Shown in pieces: positions 8,086-17,226 of a stretch of DNA of 34,972 nucleotides. The position numbers and the translations under genes were made by a program. The notes beneath the pieces are model-generated. The model was not told the origin of the DNA and made no database searches. It was given only the letters and a program-made list of their open reading frames with translations. This stretch comes from SIG636 sp045535465 (GTDB taxonomy: Bacteria; Bacillota; Clostridia; Oscillospirales; CAG-382), in NCBI GenBank assembly GCA_045535465.1, contig JAZSLS010000028.1:1-34972 (forward strand), in the 5' to 3' direction. Within the stretch, counting starts at the first letter, position 1, and every line of letters starts with the position of its first letter.

Positions 8086-8770
8086 GGAGCTGGAAAATAA
8101 AATCGGCTATACGTATAAAAATAAAGAGCTGTTGCTTACGGCTATGACCCATTCTTCCTACTGTAACGAAAACAAAAGGGAAGGTGTAGCTGTTGAGGAT
8201 AACGAAAGGCTGGAGTTTTTGGGCGACAGCGTGCTTTCGGTTATTGTAAGCGATTACATATTCAGGCTTTACGGCGAGCTTAACGAGGGTGACCTTACCC
8301 GCACCAGAGCAGCATCTGTTTGCGAAAATGCCCTGCACGATTTGGCTACCGAGCTTGATTTGGGTAGTTATATGCGCTTTGGACACGGTGAGTCTGCAAC
8401 ACGAGGAAGACTTCGTAAAAGTATTTTGGCAGATGCTTTTGAGGCGCTTCTTGCTTCTATGTATTTGGACAGCGGTCTTGATACCGTTCGTGCGTTTTTG
8501 TTGCCTCGTATAAAGCAGACAATTGATAAAGCGGCAAAGGGCTGGGATACAGACTACAAATCCCGTTTGCAAAAGCTTGTTCAGCAAACCCCGGAAGAGG
8601 TATTGGAATATCGCTCCGCAGGAGAGGAAGGACCGCCTCACGACCGTATTTTCCGCTTTGAGGTTTATCTTAACAGTAATCTTTTGGGTGCGGGTGTTGG
8701 AAGATCCAAGCGTGAAGCGGAACAGCAAGCCGCAAAGGAAGCCCTTGCCTTTTTTGGAGAAGAAAGCTAA
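8048..8770 (+). CDS. rnc: Ribonuclease III
   Basis: RNase III cuts double-stranded RNA and processes rRNA precursors. The 240-residue protein has the catalytic domain signature NERLEFLGDSVL (residues 52-63), the second acidic motif ADAFEALLASMYLD (about 128-141) and a C-terminal double-stranded-RNA-binding domain starting near DYKSRLQKLVQQ and ending with the GVGRSKREAEQQAAKEAL helix. The ATG at 8048 has an AGGAG site about 9 bases upstream; the earlier in-frame ATG at 8021 gives an N-terminus that does not look like the family. The gene overlaps plsX by 38 bases and abuts the radical SAM gene. Confidence 0.96.
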   Translation: MNQKTVTAPLPIEELENKIGYTYKNKELLLTAMTHSSYCNENKREGVAVEDNERLEFLGDSVLSVIVSDYIFRLYGELNEGDLTRTRAASVCENALHDLATELDLGSYMRFGHGESATRGRLRKSILADAFEALLASMYLDSGLDTVRAFLLPRIKQTIDKAAKGWDTDYKSRLQKLVQQTPEEVLEYRSAGEEGPPHDRIFRFEVYLNSNLLGAGVGRSKREAEQQAAKEALAFFGEES

Positions 8771-9790
8771 ATGGCAAGGCATAAGAATATACCGTTTTTT
8801 ATTCCGCACAGCGGTTGCAAAAACAATTGCGTTTTCTGCTCGCAGACCAAAATAACAGGCTTTGCTTTGCCCACAAGCGACATATTGGCAGAAAGTGCAA
8901 GGCTTAAAGCTACGGTAGACGAAGCCTTGGAGTATATGAACGGTGCGGAAGCGCAGATAGGCTTTTTCGGCGGCAGCTTTACCGGTATAGAAGAAGAACG
9001 TATGCTTCTTTTGCTAAAAACCGCCTATGATTATGTAAAAAAAGGGCTTGTTCAAGGCATAAGGCTTTCAACAAGACCCGACTATATAAACAAGCATATT
9101 CTTAATGTACTTCAAAGCTACGGTGTAACGGATATTGAGCTGGGACTTCAAAGTACCGACGAAGAGGTGCTTAAGGCTTCGGGCAGAGGTCACGGCAGAG
9201 CGGTTTGCTTTGAAAGTGCTGCTATGATAGTAGATAAGGGCTTTGGCTTCGGTGGTCAGATGATGATAGGTCTCCCACGCTCTGATAAGGAAAAGGAGCT
9301 GCAAACGGCAAGGGACATAGTGTCAATGGGTGCAAGCTCTGCCAGAATATATCCAACGGTAGTTTTTGAAGGAACCGCTCTTTACGATATGGTACTGGAC
9401 GGCAGCTATACCCCAATAGATAACGACACCGCAGTGAAAACGGCGGCGGCGTGCTTGCGTATATTCAAGTCTGCAGGGGTAGATATACTACGTATAGGGC
9501 TTCACGCTTCCGAGGAGCTTAAAAATGCTCCATACGGTGCAAATCATCCCGCAATAGGTGAAATGGTTTACTCTAGAGTGGCTTATGAAGATGTTAGAAA
9601 AATGTTGCTTGCTAAGGAAACTAAGGGCAAGGTTTTAAAGATATATACTGCACCAAAAAACGTGTCCGTGCTTTCCGGGCAGAAGGGTATAAACAAAGAA
9701 AAGTTAACAAAAGAATTTGGTTTTAAAAAAATAAAGATCTATACGGCAGATACGGAAGGTGTCAGCCTTAGTATAGAGGCAGAGGATTGA
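8771..9790 (+). CDS. Elp3-like radical SAM protein
   Basis: The 339 residues begin with a radical SAM cluster motif, Cys16-X3-Cys20-X2-Cys23 (GCKNNCVFC), which binds a [4Fe-4S] cluster and S-adenosylmethionine. FFGGSFTGI, RLSTRPDYI and IELGLQSTDEEVLKASGRGH then follow, matching the COG1243/Elp3-type radical SAM domain. The acetyltransferase domain of true Elp3 is not present. Elp3 modifies wobble uridine in tRNA, so an RNA-modification role is plausible here but is inferred only from the family. The gene starts right after the rnc stop and ends 4 bases before smc. This placement between rnc and smc is common in Clostridia. Confidence 0.82.
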   Translation: MARHKNIPFFIPHSGCKNNCVFCSQTKITGFALPTSDILAESARLKATVDEALEYMNGAEAQIGFFGGSFTGIEEERMLLLLKTAYDYVKKGLVQGIRLSTRPDYINKHILNVLQSYGVTDIELGLQSTDEEVLKASGRGHGRAVCFESAAMIVDKGFGFGGQMMIGLPRSDKEKELQTARDIVSMGASSARIYPTVVFEGTALYDMVLDGSYTPIDNDTAVKTAAACLRIFKSAGVDILRIGLHASEELKNAPYGANHPAIGEMVYSRVAYEDVRKMLLAKETKGKVLKIYTAPKNVSVLSGQKGINKEKLTKEFGFKKIKIYTADTEGVSLSIEAED

Positions 9791-9794
9791 TATT

Positions 9795-12700
9795 TTGAAG
9801 CTTAAAGGGCTGGAGATGCAGGGGTTCAAATCGTTCCCCGACAAAACACACATATATTTTGATAACGGTATCACTGCTGTAGTCGGTCCCAACGGAAGCG
9901 GAAAATCCAATATATCCGATGCTGTGCGCTGGGTACTTGGCGAAATGTCTATGAAAAGTCTCAGAGGCAGCAGGATGGAGGACGTTATTTTTGCGGGCTC
10001 TGATAAACGTACTGCAGCAAACTGCGCCGTAGTGTCTTTGTATCTTGATAAGGACGACGGAAGCGGCGAGGAAACGGTAGTAACCAGAAGATATTACAGA
10101 AGCGGCGAAAGCGAGTATTATCTTAACAAAAAGCAGGTGCGCCTTAAGGACGTATACGAGGCGTTTTATGATACGGGCATCGGCAGAGAGGGCTATTCCG
10201 TTATCGGTCAAGGGAAAATTGCCGAGGTGCTTTCTCAAAAGGGTGACGAAAGACGCAGCATTTTTGAAGAAGCGGCAGGTATTTCCAAGTTCCGTTATAA
10301 AAAGTTGGAGTCCGAGCGCAAGCTTGCCTCTGTTGAGGACAATCTTTTGCGTGTTCAGGATATAATGGGCGAGGTGGGCTCTCGTCTTGCTCCCTTGGAA
10401 AAAGAAGCGGAAAATGCAAAAAAATATTTGTCCTTAAGTGAAGAAAAAAAGGGGCTGGAGATAAGTCTTTGGCTGGATAAAATAGACGATATAAGAGCAG
10501 AGCTTTCAAAAAGTGAGGAGCTTATAGCGGGTGCCGAGCAGGCTTTAAACGTATCCGAGGAAAAAATAAAGGAGCTTGAGTCTAAGTCAGACGCTTTATA
10601 TCTCAACAGCAACGAGATGAACAAAGGTATTTCCGAAACGGAAAGAGACGTAAGCGATATTGGGCTTAAAATAAGCGAGGCAGAGGGCAGAAAAGCACTT
10701 AAACTTAACGATATAGAGCATTTTTCAAAGCTGATTGCCGAATGTAGAGCTGATATTGCTCACACAGGTGAGGAAATTAAAAAGCTTAAGGAAAGTATTC
10801 AGTCGGCAGATGCTGATGTTGCAGGCGCCACTGCTGCTCTGGATGAGGCTAAAACTGCCTTTGAGAGCAAGGGGAGGGAATACGCCGAGCAAAGAAACGC
10901 ATACAACAAAAAAACCGAGGAACGAAGCGGTCTTCAGTCTGCATATACAGCGGCATTGGAAAAGTGCACCGCTATTTCCGTAGAGTTTGCGTCCCTAAAG
11001 GCTAATCTTGAAAATATGCGTCGCAATGCGGAAACAAGTGCCGAGGAGATAAGCGGCTTTGAAAGCAGAATTGCGGAGCTTAGCGCAAAACTGGAAAAGC
11101 TGGGGTCAGAGCTTGAAGCGGCAAACAAAGCGTTGTCTGCGGCAGAGGAAAAGTACAGGGCTATTTTCTCCGAACTAAGCGATGCGGAAAAAAGTCTGGA
11201 GGAAAAGAAAGCCGCAGGTGTAGAGATATCCTTGGCAATAGCTTCGTATAAGCAGCAAAAGGAAAACCTTTTAAGAATGGAAGCTTTGCTTGAGGGCTAT
11301 TCCGACAGTGTTAAGAACGTTATGAGTGCGGCAAAGGCAGGTAAAATACTTTGCGGCAGTAAGCAGGCCGTTCTTCACGGTACTGTATCATCTGTTTTGT
11401 CAACGGATGAAAAATACGTTGTGGCGCTTGAAACGGCGTTAGGTGCGGCAGTACAGCATATTATCGTTGATAACGAGGAGGATGCCAAGGCGTGTATTCG
11501 TTTTCTTAAGGAAACGGGCGGCGGCAGAGCCAGCTTTTTACCCATAAGCACGGTAAGAGGGCCTCGTGCCAACGACAGCGCAATAAAGGATTGCAAAGGA
11601 TACATCGGTATAGGCAGCGACCTTTGTAAGTACGATGCTGTTTACGGTAATATATTCACCAAGCTTCTTGGCGAAACCGTTGTTGCATCGGATATAGATA
11701 GTGCAGCAATTATAGCAAAAGCTTGCGCTTACAGGCTTCGTATAGTTACCCTTGACGGTCAGGTTATCCATCAGGGTGGTAGCTTTACGGGTGGTTCTGC
11801 TGCAAAGCGTGTGGGTATACTTACACGTAGCATTGATATAGAAAGACTAAGCGGTCTTATCTCCAAGCGAGAAAGCGAGCTTGCTAAAAATCAGTCAGCA
11901 CAAGACGAAATACAAAAGAGTATAGACTCTCTTAAAGGCGACACGGATAATGCCGAAATGGCTCTTGCCATTTCAAGAAGCAAGCGGGACAGTCTTTACA
12001 ACAGCGCTAATATGGAAAAGGTTCGTCTTGAAGGCGAGCAAAGCAGATATAAGCAGTTTATGGATGCAAGCGGCGATATAGCAAAGCAGTTGGCGGAGCT
12101 TACTGTTAATACCGAAACTGCATCGGTAAGGCTTAGTGAAGCAGACAAGGAAGCTAAAAAACTCTCAGATTCTCTTGCGGTGTCGGTTCGTTCAGCCGAA
12201 AATGCGGAAAGAGCTTCGTCTTCGGCGTATGAGGAGCTCAGCAAAGCAAGACTTGCGGTTTCCGAAAAGGAAAACGCCCTCTCCCGCACTAAAGAAAAAC
12301 GTCTTGCTATAACCGAACGCATAAGAAATATGGAGCTTCGCATAAAGGAATGTGAGCTTTCCGTACAAAATGCGGAAGGTCAGATAGCCCTTCGCCGTGG
12401 TGAGATGGAAGCCATAGATGCAGAAGAGACAGAGCTTGAAAAGGCAAAAGGTGTTTTACAAGAGCGTATTGCAAGCCTTGTTGCGGGCAGAGAGGAAAAC
12501 GACAAGCGCAGTATAGAGCTTCGCCAAGCGATAAAAGAAGCTAACGCTGCAAAGGAGGACGCTTTTCGTTACCACACCTCTTTGCAATCACGTAATACAA
12601 CTCTTGCCGCTGAATACGAGGACTACTCCAACAAGCTTTGGGAGGAGTATGAGCTTACATACTCGACAGCTTTGCAGTTCCGTTTGCCGGAAGAAAATAT

Positions 12701-13364
12701 GAAAAAGGCATCTACACGTCTTAATTCATTAAAAGCTCAAATTAGGGCTATGGGCAGTATAAACGTAAATGCAGTGGAGGAATACAAGGCAACTAAGGAA
12801 AGGTATGACTTTCTTTGTGCTCAGACCAACGACCTTAATGCGTCACGCAGAAGCCTTGATGACGCCATTTCCAAGCTGGAGGCTAATATGCGCACAGCCT
12901 TCACCGAAACCTTTGCCAAGATAAACATAGCCTTTGGCGAGGTTTTCTCCGAGCTGTTTGGCGGAGGTACGGCAAAGTGCATATTGGAGGACGAGTCTAA
13001 TCCTCTTACCTGCGGTATCGATATAGTCATCAGACCTCTTGGCAAGAGCGTTAAGAATATCAACCTTCTTTCGGGCGGTGAGCAAAGCTTTGCAGCGGTT
13101 GCGCTTTACCTTGCTTTGCAGAAGATTAATCCTTCACCCTTCTGTATTTTTGACGAAATAGAGTCTGCTCTTGACGACGTTAACGTTACACGTTTGGCTA
13201 ATTATCTTAAAAACAACGTTGACACAACTCAGTTTATAATGATAACTCACAGACGCGGCACTATGGAAAAGGCAGACGTTATTTACGGTATAACAATGAA
13301 GGAAAAAGGCGTTTCGGACTACATTAAGTTGGATATTCGTGCGCTTGAACAAAATATTACCTAA
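9795..13364 (+). CDS. smc: Chromosome segregation ATPase SMC
   Basis: SMC dimerises through a hinge and, with ScpA and ScpB, extrudes and organises chromosomal DNA. The 1189-residue protein has an N-terminal ATPase half with Walker A GPNGSGKS (residues 31-38), the conserved GQGKIAEVL region, a long coiled coil rich in Glu, Lys and Ala, a hinge around residues 505-665 (with GGGRASFLP and GGSFTGG), a second coiled coil, and the C-terminal half with the ABC signature LLSGGEQSFAAVAL (about 1092) and Walker B FCIFDEIESALDD (about 1115-1127). The start is TTG 9795, which gives the canonical MKLKGLEMQGFKSF N-terminus. Length is normal. ftsY follows 10 bases downstream, as in B. subtilis. Confidence 0.97.
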   Translation: MKLKGLEMQGFKSFPDKTHIYFDNGITAVVGPNGSGKSNISDAVRWVLGEMSMKSLRGSRMEDVIFAGSDKRTAANCAVVSLYLDKDDGSGEETVVTRRYYRSGESEYYLNKKQVRLKDVYEAFYDTGIGREGYSVIGQGKIAEVLSQKGDERRSIFEEAAGISKFRYKKLESERKLASVEDNLLRVQDIMGEVGSRLAPLEKEAENAKKYLSLSEEKKGLEISLWLDKIDDIRAELSKSEELIAGAEQALNVSEEKIKELESKSDALYLNSNEMNKGISETERDVSDIGLKISEAEGRKALKLNDIEHFSKLIAECRADIAHTGEEIKKLKESIQSADADVAGATAALDEAKTAFESKGREYAEQRNAYNKKTEERSGLQSAYTAALEKCTAISVEFASLKANLENMRRNAETSAEEISGFESRIAELSAKLEKLGSELEAANKALSAAEEKYRAIFSELSDAEKSLEEKKAAGVEISLAIASYKQQKENLLRMEALLEGYSDSVKNVMSAAKAGKILCGSKQAVLHGTVSSVLSTDEKYVVALETALGAAVQHIIVDNEEDAKACIRFLKETGGGRASFLPISTVRGPRANDSAIKDCKGYIGIGSDLCKYDAVYGNIFTKLLGETVVASDIDSAAIIAKACAYRLRIVTLDGQVIHQGGSFTGGSAAKRVGILTRSIDIERLSGLISKRESELAKNQSAQDEIQKSIDSLKGDTDNAEMALAISRSKRDSLYNSANMEKVRLEGEQSRYKQFMDASGDIAKQLAELTVNTETASVRLSEADKEAKKLSDSLAVSVRSAENAERASSSAYEELSKARLAVSEKENALSRTKEKRLAITERIRNMELRIKECELSVQNAEGQIALRRGEMEAIDAEETELEKAKGVLQERIASLVAGREENDKRSIELRQAIKEANAAKEDAFRYHTSLQSRNTTLAAEYEDYSNKLWEEYELTYSTALQFRLPEENMKKASTRLNSLKAQIRAMGSINVNAVEEYKATKERYDFLCAQTNDLNASRRSLDDAISKLEANMRTAFTETFAKINIAFGEVFSELFGGGTAKCILEDESNPLTCGIDIVIRPLGKSVKNINLLSGGEQSFAAVALYLALQKINPSPFCIFDEIESALDDVNVTRLANYLKNNVDTTQFIMITHRRGTMEKADVIYGITMKEKGVSDYIKLDIRALEQNIT

Positions 13365-13374
13365 GGAGTAAAAA

Positions 13375-14307
13375 ATGGGCTTTTTTGATAAATTAAAAAG
13401 CGGTCTTAAAAAGACCAAGGATGCATTGGTAGGAAAGATAGATACGCTGTTTTCTTCTTATGACAAGATAGACGATGATTTTTATGATGAGCTTATGGAC
13501 GTGCTTATAACTGCAGACATAGGTGTGGCTACGGCAGACTTTGTTACCGAAACCTTAAAGGCGGAGATAAAAAGCAATAAGGTTAAGACTACCACGGAGG
13601 CAAGAGATTTGCTTATAAAGATACTTGCCGAAATGGTTGGCGACGGCGGCGCTCTTAATATAGGCACAAACCCTTCCGTTGTTCTTGTTATAGGCGTTAA
13701 CGGCGTTGGCAAAACTACCTCTATAGGTAAGATTGCTCTTGACCTTAAAAAAAGAGGAAAAAAGGTTATGCTTGCTGCGGCAGATACGTTCCGTGCAGCC
13801 GCCATTGAACAGCTTGAGGTTTGGGCTCAAAGAGACGACGTGCCGATAATTAAGCAAAACGAAGGTGCAGACCCTGCGGCTGTGGTATTTGATGCTATCA
13901 ACGCCGCTAAGAAGCAGCAGTGTGACGTGCTTATCGTTGATACGGCGGGAAGACTTCATAATAAGAAAAACCTTATAGATGAGCTGGCAAAGATAAACCG
14001 TGTTATTGACAGGGAGCTTGCCGGCTGTTCCAAGGAAACTCTTCTTGTTCTTGATGCGGTTACCGGTCAGAACGCATTGGTACAGGCTAAGGAGTTTTCT
14101 AAGATAACTGAGATAACCGGTATAGTTTTGACCAAGCTGGATGGCACTGCAAAGGGCGGTATCGTTCTCTCCATCAAGCGTGAGCTTGGAATTCCCGTTA
14201 AGTATATCGGTGTTGGCGAGGGTGCAGAGGATTTGCAGCCCTTTAACGGTGAAGATTTTGTAAAGGCGATGTTTGATAATGAAAAAAATAGTTCTGGCGA
14301 CCAATAA
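13375..14307 (+). CDS. ftsY: Signal recognition particle receptor FtsY
   Basis: FtsY is the membrane-associated GTPase that docks SRP-ribosome complexes for co-translational membrane insertion. The 310 residues comprise the N domain (helical, about 1-95) and the G domain with GVNGVGKTT (from residue 107), DTFRAAAIEQLEVWA, DTAGRLHNK (from about 188), TKLDGTAKGG (about 253) and the C-terminal GVGEGAEDLQPF. The acidic A domain of the long E. coli form is absent, as in most Firmicutes. The ribosome-binding sequence GGAG lies in the 10-base gap after smc. The end overlaps rdgB by 29 bases. Its partner ffh, usually next in Bacillus, is not present here. Confidence 0.97.
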   Translation: MGFFDKLKSGLKKTKDALVGKIDTLFSSYDKIDDDFYDELMDVLITADIGVATADFVTETLKAEIKSNKVKTTTEARDLLIKILAEMVGDGGALNIGTNPSVVLVIGVNGVGKTTSIGKIALDLKKRGKKVMLAAADTFRAAAIEQLEVWAQRDDVPIIKQNEGADPAAVVFDAINAAKKQQCDVLIVDTAGRLHNKKNLIDELAKINRVIDRELAGCSKETLLVLDAVTGQNALVQAKEFSKITEITGIVLTKLDGTAKGGIVLSIKRELGIPVKYIGVGEGAEDLQPFNGEDFVKAMFDNEKNSSGDQ

Positions 14308-14893
14308 TCCTTCCAAGATAAAGGAATTTAATGAAATTCTTGTCTCAAGCGGTTGCGACTTTTTGCAGGTTATAAGCCTTGCCGAATGTGGCTTTACCGG
14401 TGAGGTGGTTGAGGATGCGGATACTTTTGAGGGTAACGCATACAAAAAAGCAAAGGAAGTTGCCGATTTTACAGGTATGGCAACAGTTGCCGACGACAGT
14501 GGTCTTGAGGTTGATGCCTTAAATGGTGCACCCGGAGTTTATTCTGCACGTTATGCAGGAGAGGGTGCAAGCTCTGATATGCTTATTTCTAAGCTGTTAA
14601 GTGAAATGGAAAACGTTTCCGACGGTGAGCGAACAGCAAGATTTACCACCGTTATGTGTGCCGTGTTACCAAGCGGTAAGATTATAAGTGAGCGTGGAGA
14701 ATGCAGCGGCATAATTATCAAAGAGCCTAAGGGCAACGGCGGCTTTGGATACGATCCGGTGTTTTATTACCCGCCTTTTGAAAAAACCTTTGCAGAGCTT
14801 GCTTCCGAGGAGAAAAACGAAGTAAGTCACCGTGCTATTGCGGTAAAAAAGCTTATCGGCAGCTTAAGCGCTTTACCCGAGACGGATTTTTAG
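14279..14893 (+). CDS. rdgB: XTP/dITP diphosphatase (RdgB/HAM1 family)
   Basis: This enzyme hydrolyses non-canonical purine triphosphates (XTP, dITP, ITP) to monophosphates and keeps them out of DNA and RNA. The 204-residue protein has the family motifs TNNPSKIKEF (residues 8-17), ADDSGLEVDALNGAPGVYSA, and GFGYDPVFYYP, and the C-terminal SHRAIAVKKL. The start ATG at 14279 gives the standard MKKIVLATNN N-terminus; a TTG six bases earlier is also in frame. The gene starts inside the ftsY coding region, so coupling is likely. Confidence 0.95.
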   Translation: MKKIVLATNNPSKIKEFNEILVSSGCDFLQVISLAECGFTGEVVEDADTFEGNAYKKAKEVADFTGMATVADDSGLEVDALNGAPGVYSARYAGEGASSDMLISKLLSEMENVSDGERTARFTTVMCAVLPSGKIISERGECSGIIIKEPKGNGGFGYDPVFYYPPFEKTFAELASEEKNEVSHRAIAVKKLIGSLSALPETDF

Positions 14894-14947
14894 TCAGTAA
14901 AAAACAGCAATATATTTTTAGCCGCCGTATAGAAGGGGGACTTGTTA

Positions 14948-15817
14948 ATGGCTGAACTTAAGGCTTTGTGGGGCAGATTTGTTGAAATGTTTACGTCGGT
15001 TGAGTTTTCACCGATCAACGATACCGTTGACATTCTGCTTGTAACCGTAATTATATATTTTGCATTTAAGTTTTTAAGAGACCGTCGTGCAAGCAAGCTG
15101 GCAGCAGGCGTTATTCTGTTTCTGGTGCTGCTTGTTATAAGCGATATGTTTGATATGCGTGCCTTAAACTTCTTACTTAAGTCAGTTACACAGGCAGGTC
15201 TTGTTGCTTTGCTTATAATTTTCCAGCCTGAGCTCAGAAGTGCGTTGGAAAAAATGGGCACAGGTTCAATTAAAAACATAAAGTCTATGTTTTCCTCTAC
15301 TACGGATATAAAGAAGTATATGGATGGTATTACCGAGGTTTGTAAAGCTGCCGAAAGACTTGCGGCTACTAAGACGGGTGCAATTATAATTTTTGAACGT
15401 GAAACCAAGATGGGAGATATAGCAAAGAACGGTACAGTTATCGATGCAGAGATAAACTCTATGATGATTGGTAACATTTTCTTTAACAAAGCTCCCCTTC
15501 ACGACGGTGCTTTGATAGTGAGAGATAACAGGCTTTACGCAGCAGGTTGTTTTCTTCCTCTTACTCAAAACCCTGATATTATGAAGGAGCTTGGTACTCG
15601 TCACCGTGCGGCCATAGGCGTAAGTGAAGTAAGCGATGCAGTTGTTGTGGTGGTGTCTGAAGAAACAGGTGTCATTTCCGTTGCAATTGACGGCAAGCTT
15701 AAACGTGGTTATTCTGCCGCAAGTCTTGAAAAACTGTTGGTAGAACATTTGCTTTCCGACGATAAGAACCAGAAGCACGACAAAAAGGAGGATAAGAATG
15801 AAGAAAATCAAGAATAA
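14948..15817 (+). CDS. cdaA: Diadenylate cyclase CdaA
   Basis: CdaA is the membrane-bound cyclase that makes c-di-AMP from two ATP; the messenger controls potassium and osmolyte balance and cell-wall homeostasis. The 289 residues have three N-terminal hydrophobic segments (roughly 28-45, 55-72 and 80-95), then the DAC domain with DGALIVRDNRLYAAGC (DGA at 186-188) and the TRHRAAIGVSE motif (RHR at 218-220). A Lys/Glu/Asp-rich tail ends the protein. An AGGGGGA ribosome-binding site lies 7 bases before the ATG; a TTG two codons earlier is the alternative start. It overlaps cdaR by 20 bases, the standard pair. Confidence 0.96.
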   Translation: MAELKALWGRFVEMFTSVEFSPINDTVDILLVTVIIYFAFKFLRDRRASKLAAGVILFLVLLVISDMFDMRALNFLLKSVTQAGLVALLIIFQPELRSALEKMGTGSIKNIKSMFSSTTDIKKYMDGITEVCKAAERLAATKTGAIIIFERETKMGDIAKNGTVIDAEINSMMIGNIFFNKAPLHDGALIVRDNRLYAAGCFLPLTQNPDIMKELGTRHRAAIGVSEVSDAVVVVVSEETGVISVAIDGKLKRGYSAASLEKLLVEHLLSDDKNQKHDKKEDKNEENQE

Positions 15818-17183
15818 TCCTCAAGAAAAAAATATAAGCGTAAACGCTAAGTCAAAGCTTGATAAGCTTATAGCAGGCATTACTTTAAGCACTATGGGTT
15901 ATATAATCGTTGCCTTTGTATGTGCTCTTACTCTTTGGTTTTACGTAGCGGATTACGATACCGTTGTAGAAAAGACCTTTTACAGCGTTCCTGTTCAAGT
16001 GTTGGCTCCCACAAAGTCCGATATAGTGGTGGAATCCGGTGAAGGTAAGCTTGTTAACGTAACCGTTTACGGTAAAAAAGCAGATATAAACAAGGTAGAT
16101 AATAACGATATCAACGCTTTTGTTGATGTTCGTAATGCTCCCAGCGACGGTGAAATAAACGCAGAGATTAACGTGGAGCTTCCCGACGGTATAACTCTTG
16201 TGGAAACAAATGCGCTTTCCATTACTCACGTTGTGGTGGGCTTGGCTATCCCCACAGTCAAGGAACTGCCCGTAAACGTGGTAATGGTTTCCGGTAACTT
16301 GGACATTATGTATGAGGCTGTACCCGAATGCATTACCTGCAGTACTGTTAATGTAACCGGCTCTTCTTCCGTAATAGAGCGTGTGGATAGGGCAGTGGTT
16401 AACGTAGACGTAGGTGAGCTTGAGCAGCCTAAGCTAATACTTGGTAAAAAAATCGAGCTGTACGATAAGGACGGCAAGCCTGTTTCTATGTCTTATATAA
16501 AGGTTACCGACCCTAACGGCGACGAGATAGTTAATGCAAAGGTCGACGTGTATATCCACTTGTATATGGAAAAGGAGCTGCCCGTGGTTGTTAAATTCAC
16601 AGGCGGTGTATTCAGCACTGAAAATGCCAATATAAGCGTTTCTCCTCAAACTGTTAGAGTTAAGGGCAGCATTGATAGAATTAAAAGAATGGAAGAGATT
16701 ACTCTTTCCGTTGACGAAACTACTTTTGAAAAAGAGTATAACGCCGTTATGGAGCTTCCCGATTACGGTGATAACGTTAAGTATCTTGACAGCATTACCG
16801 AAGCAACGGTTGATATACAGCTAAAAGACATTCAGTCTTATACTCATAGAGTGAGTGCAAGCGATATAAAGAGTGTTAATTTGCCCGAGGGGTTTGCTGC
16901 AACCTACAGCTTCACCGCAGAAGATGGTGCGGAAGCTCCCGAAGAGGTTGCTATAACAATCCGAGGATATAAGAAGTCTATCGAGCAAATCCACGGTAAG
17001 ATAGACGTTGTGGTGGACTTTTCCGACGTATTCGAGGCGGGAGAAAGTCCGGTTGACGGTGCTAAGTACTACGCCTTGGGGGCAACTGTTATGTTTAAGG
17101 ATATAAACGGTGTGTTTACCACTGATAAGATATCTGTGGATGTTGTAATAACTGCAGTGCCGGAGGATTCTTCCCGAGGTTAG
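15798..17183 (+). CDS. cdaR: CdaA regulator CdaR (YbbR-domain protein)
   Basis: CdaR is an extracytoplasmic membrane-anchored protein that binds CdaA and modulates c-di-AMP production. The 461 residues have a short basic cytoplasmic tail, one N-terminal membrane anchor (about residues 33-52, containing IIVAFVCALTLWFYV), and then repeated beta-rich YbbR domains with recurrent patterns such as VPVQVLAP, LPVNVVMVSG, LPVVVKFTGG and TVRVKGS. A near-consensus AAGGAGG ribosome-binding site sits inside the cdaA coding end. In many Firmicutes glmM follows this pair; here the next gene is recJ. Confidence 0.93.
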   Translation: MKKIKNNPQEKNISVNAKSKLDKLIAGITLSTMGYIIVAFVCALTLWFYVADYDTVVEKTFYSVPVQVLAPTKSDIVVESGEGKLVNVTVYGKKADINKVDNNDINAFVDVRNAPSDGEINAEINVELPDGITLVETNALSITHVVVGLAIPTVKELPVNVVMVSGNLDIMYEAVPECITCSTVNVTGSSSVIERVDRAVVNVDVGELEQPKLILGKKIELYDKDGKPVSMSYIKVTDPNGDEIVNAKVDVYIHLYMEKELPVVVKFTGGVFSTENANISVSPQTVRVKGSIDRIKRMEEITLSVDETTFEKEYNAVMELPDYGDNVKYLDSITEATVDIQLKDIQSYTHRVSASDIKSVNLPEGFAATYSFTAEDGAEAPEEVAITIRGYKKSIEQIHGKIDVVVDFSDVFEAGESPVDGAKYYALGATVMFKDINGVFTTDKISVDVVITAVPEDSSRG

Positions 17184-17226
17184 ATATAAGAGCTAATATT
17201 TTTTGATGATTGGATGATATAGATAA

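Noticed and set aside
13555..14445. 296-codon open frame antisense to ftsY and rdgB, and similar frames antisense to rnc (8033-8809), rel (19900-20667) and the flippase gene (24392-25108)
   Set aside because: All lie opposite well-supported genes and arise because the real genes rarely use TTA, CTA or TCA codons. Their products look non-protein-like.
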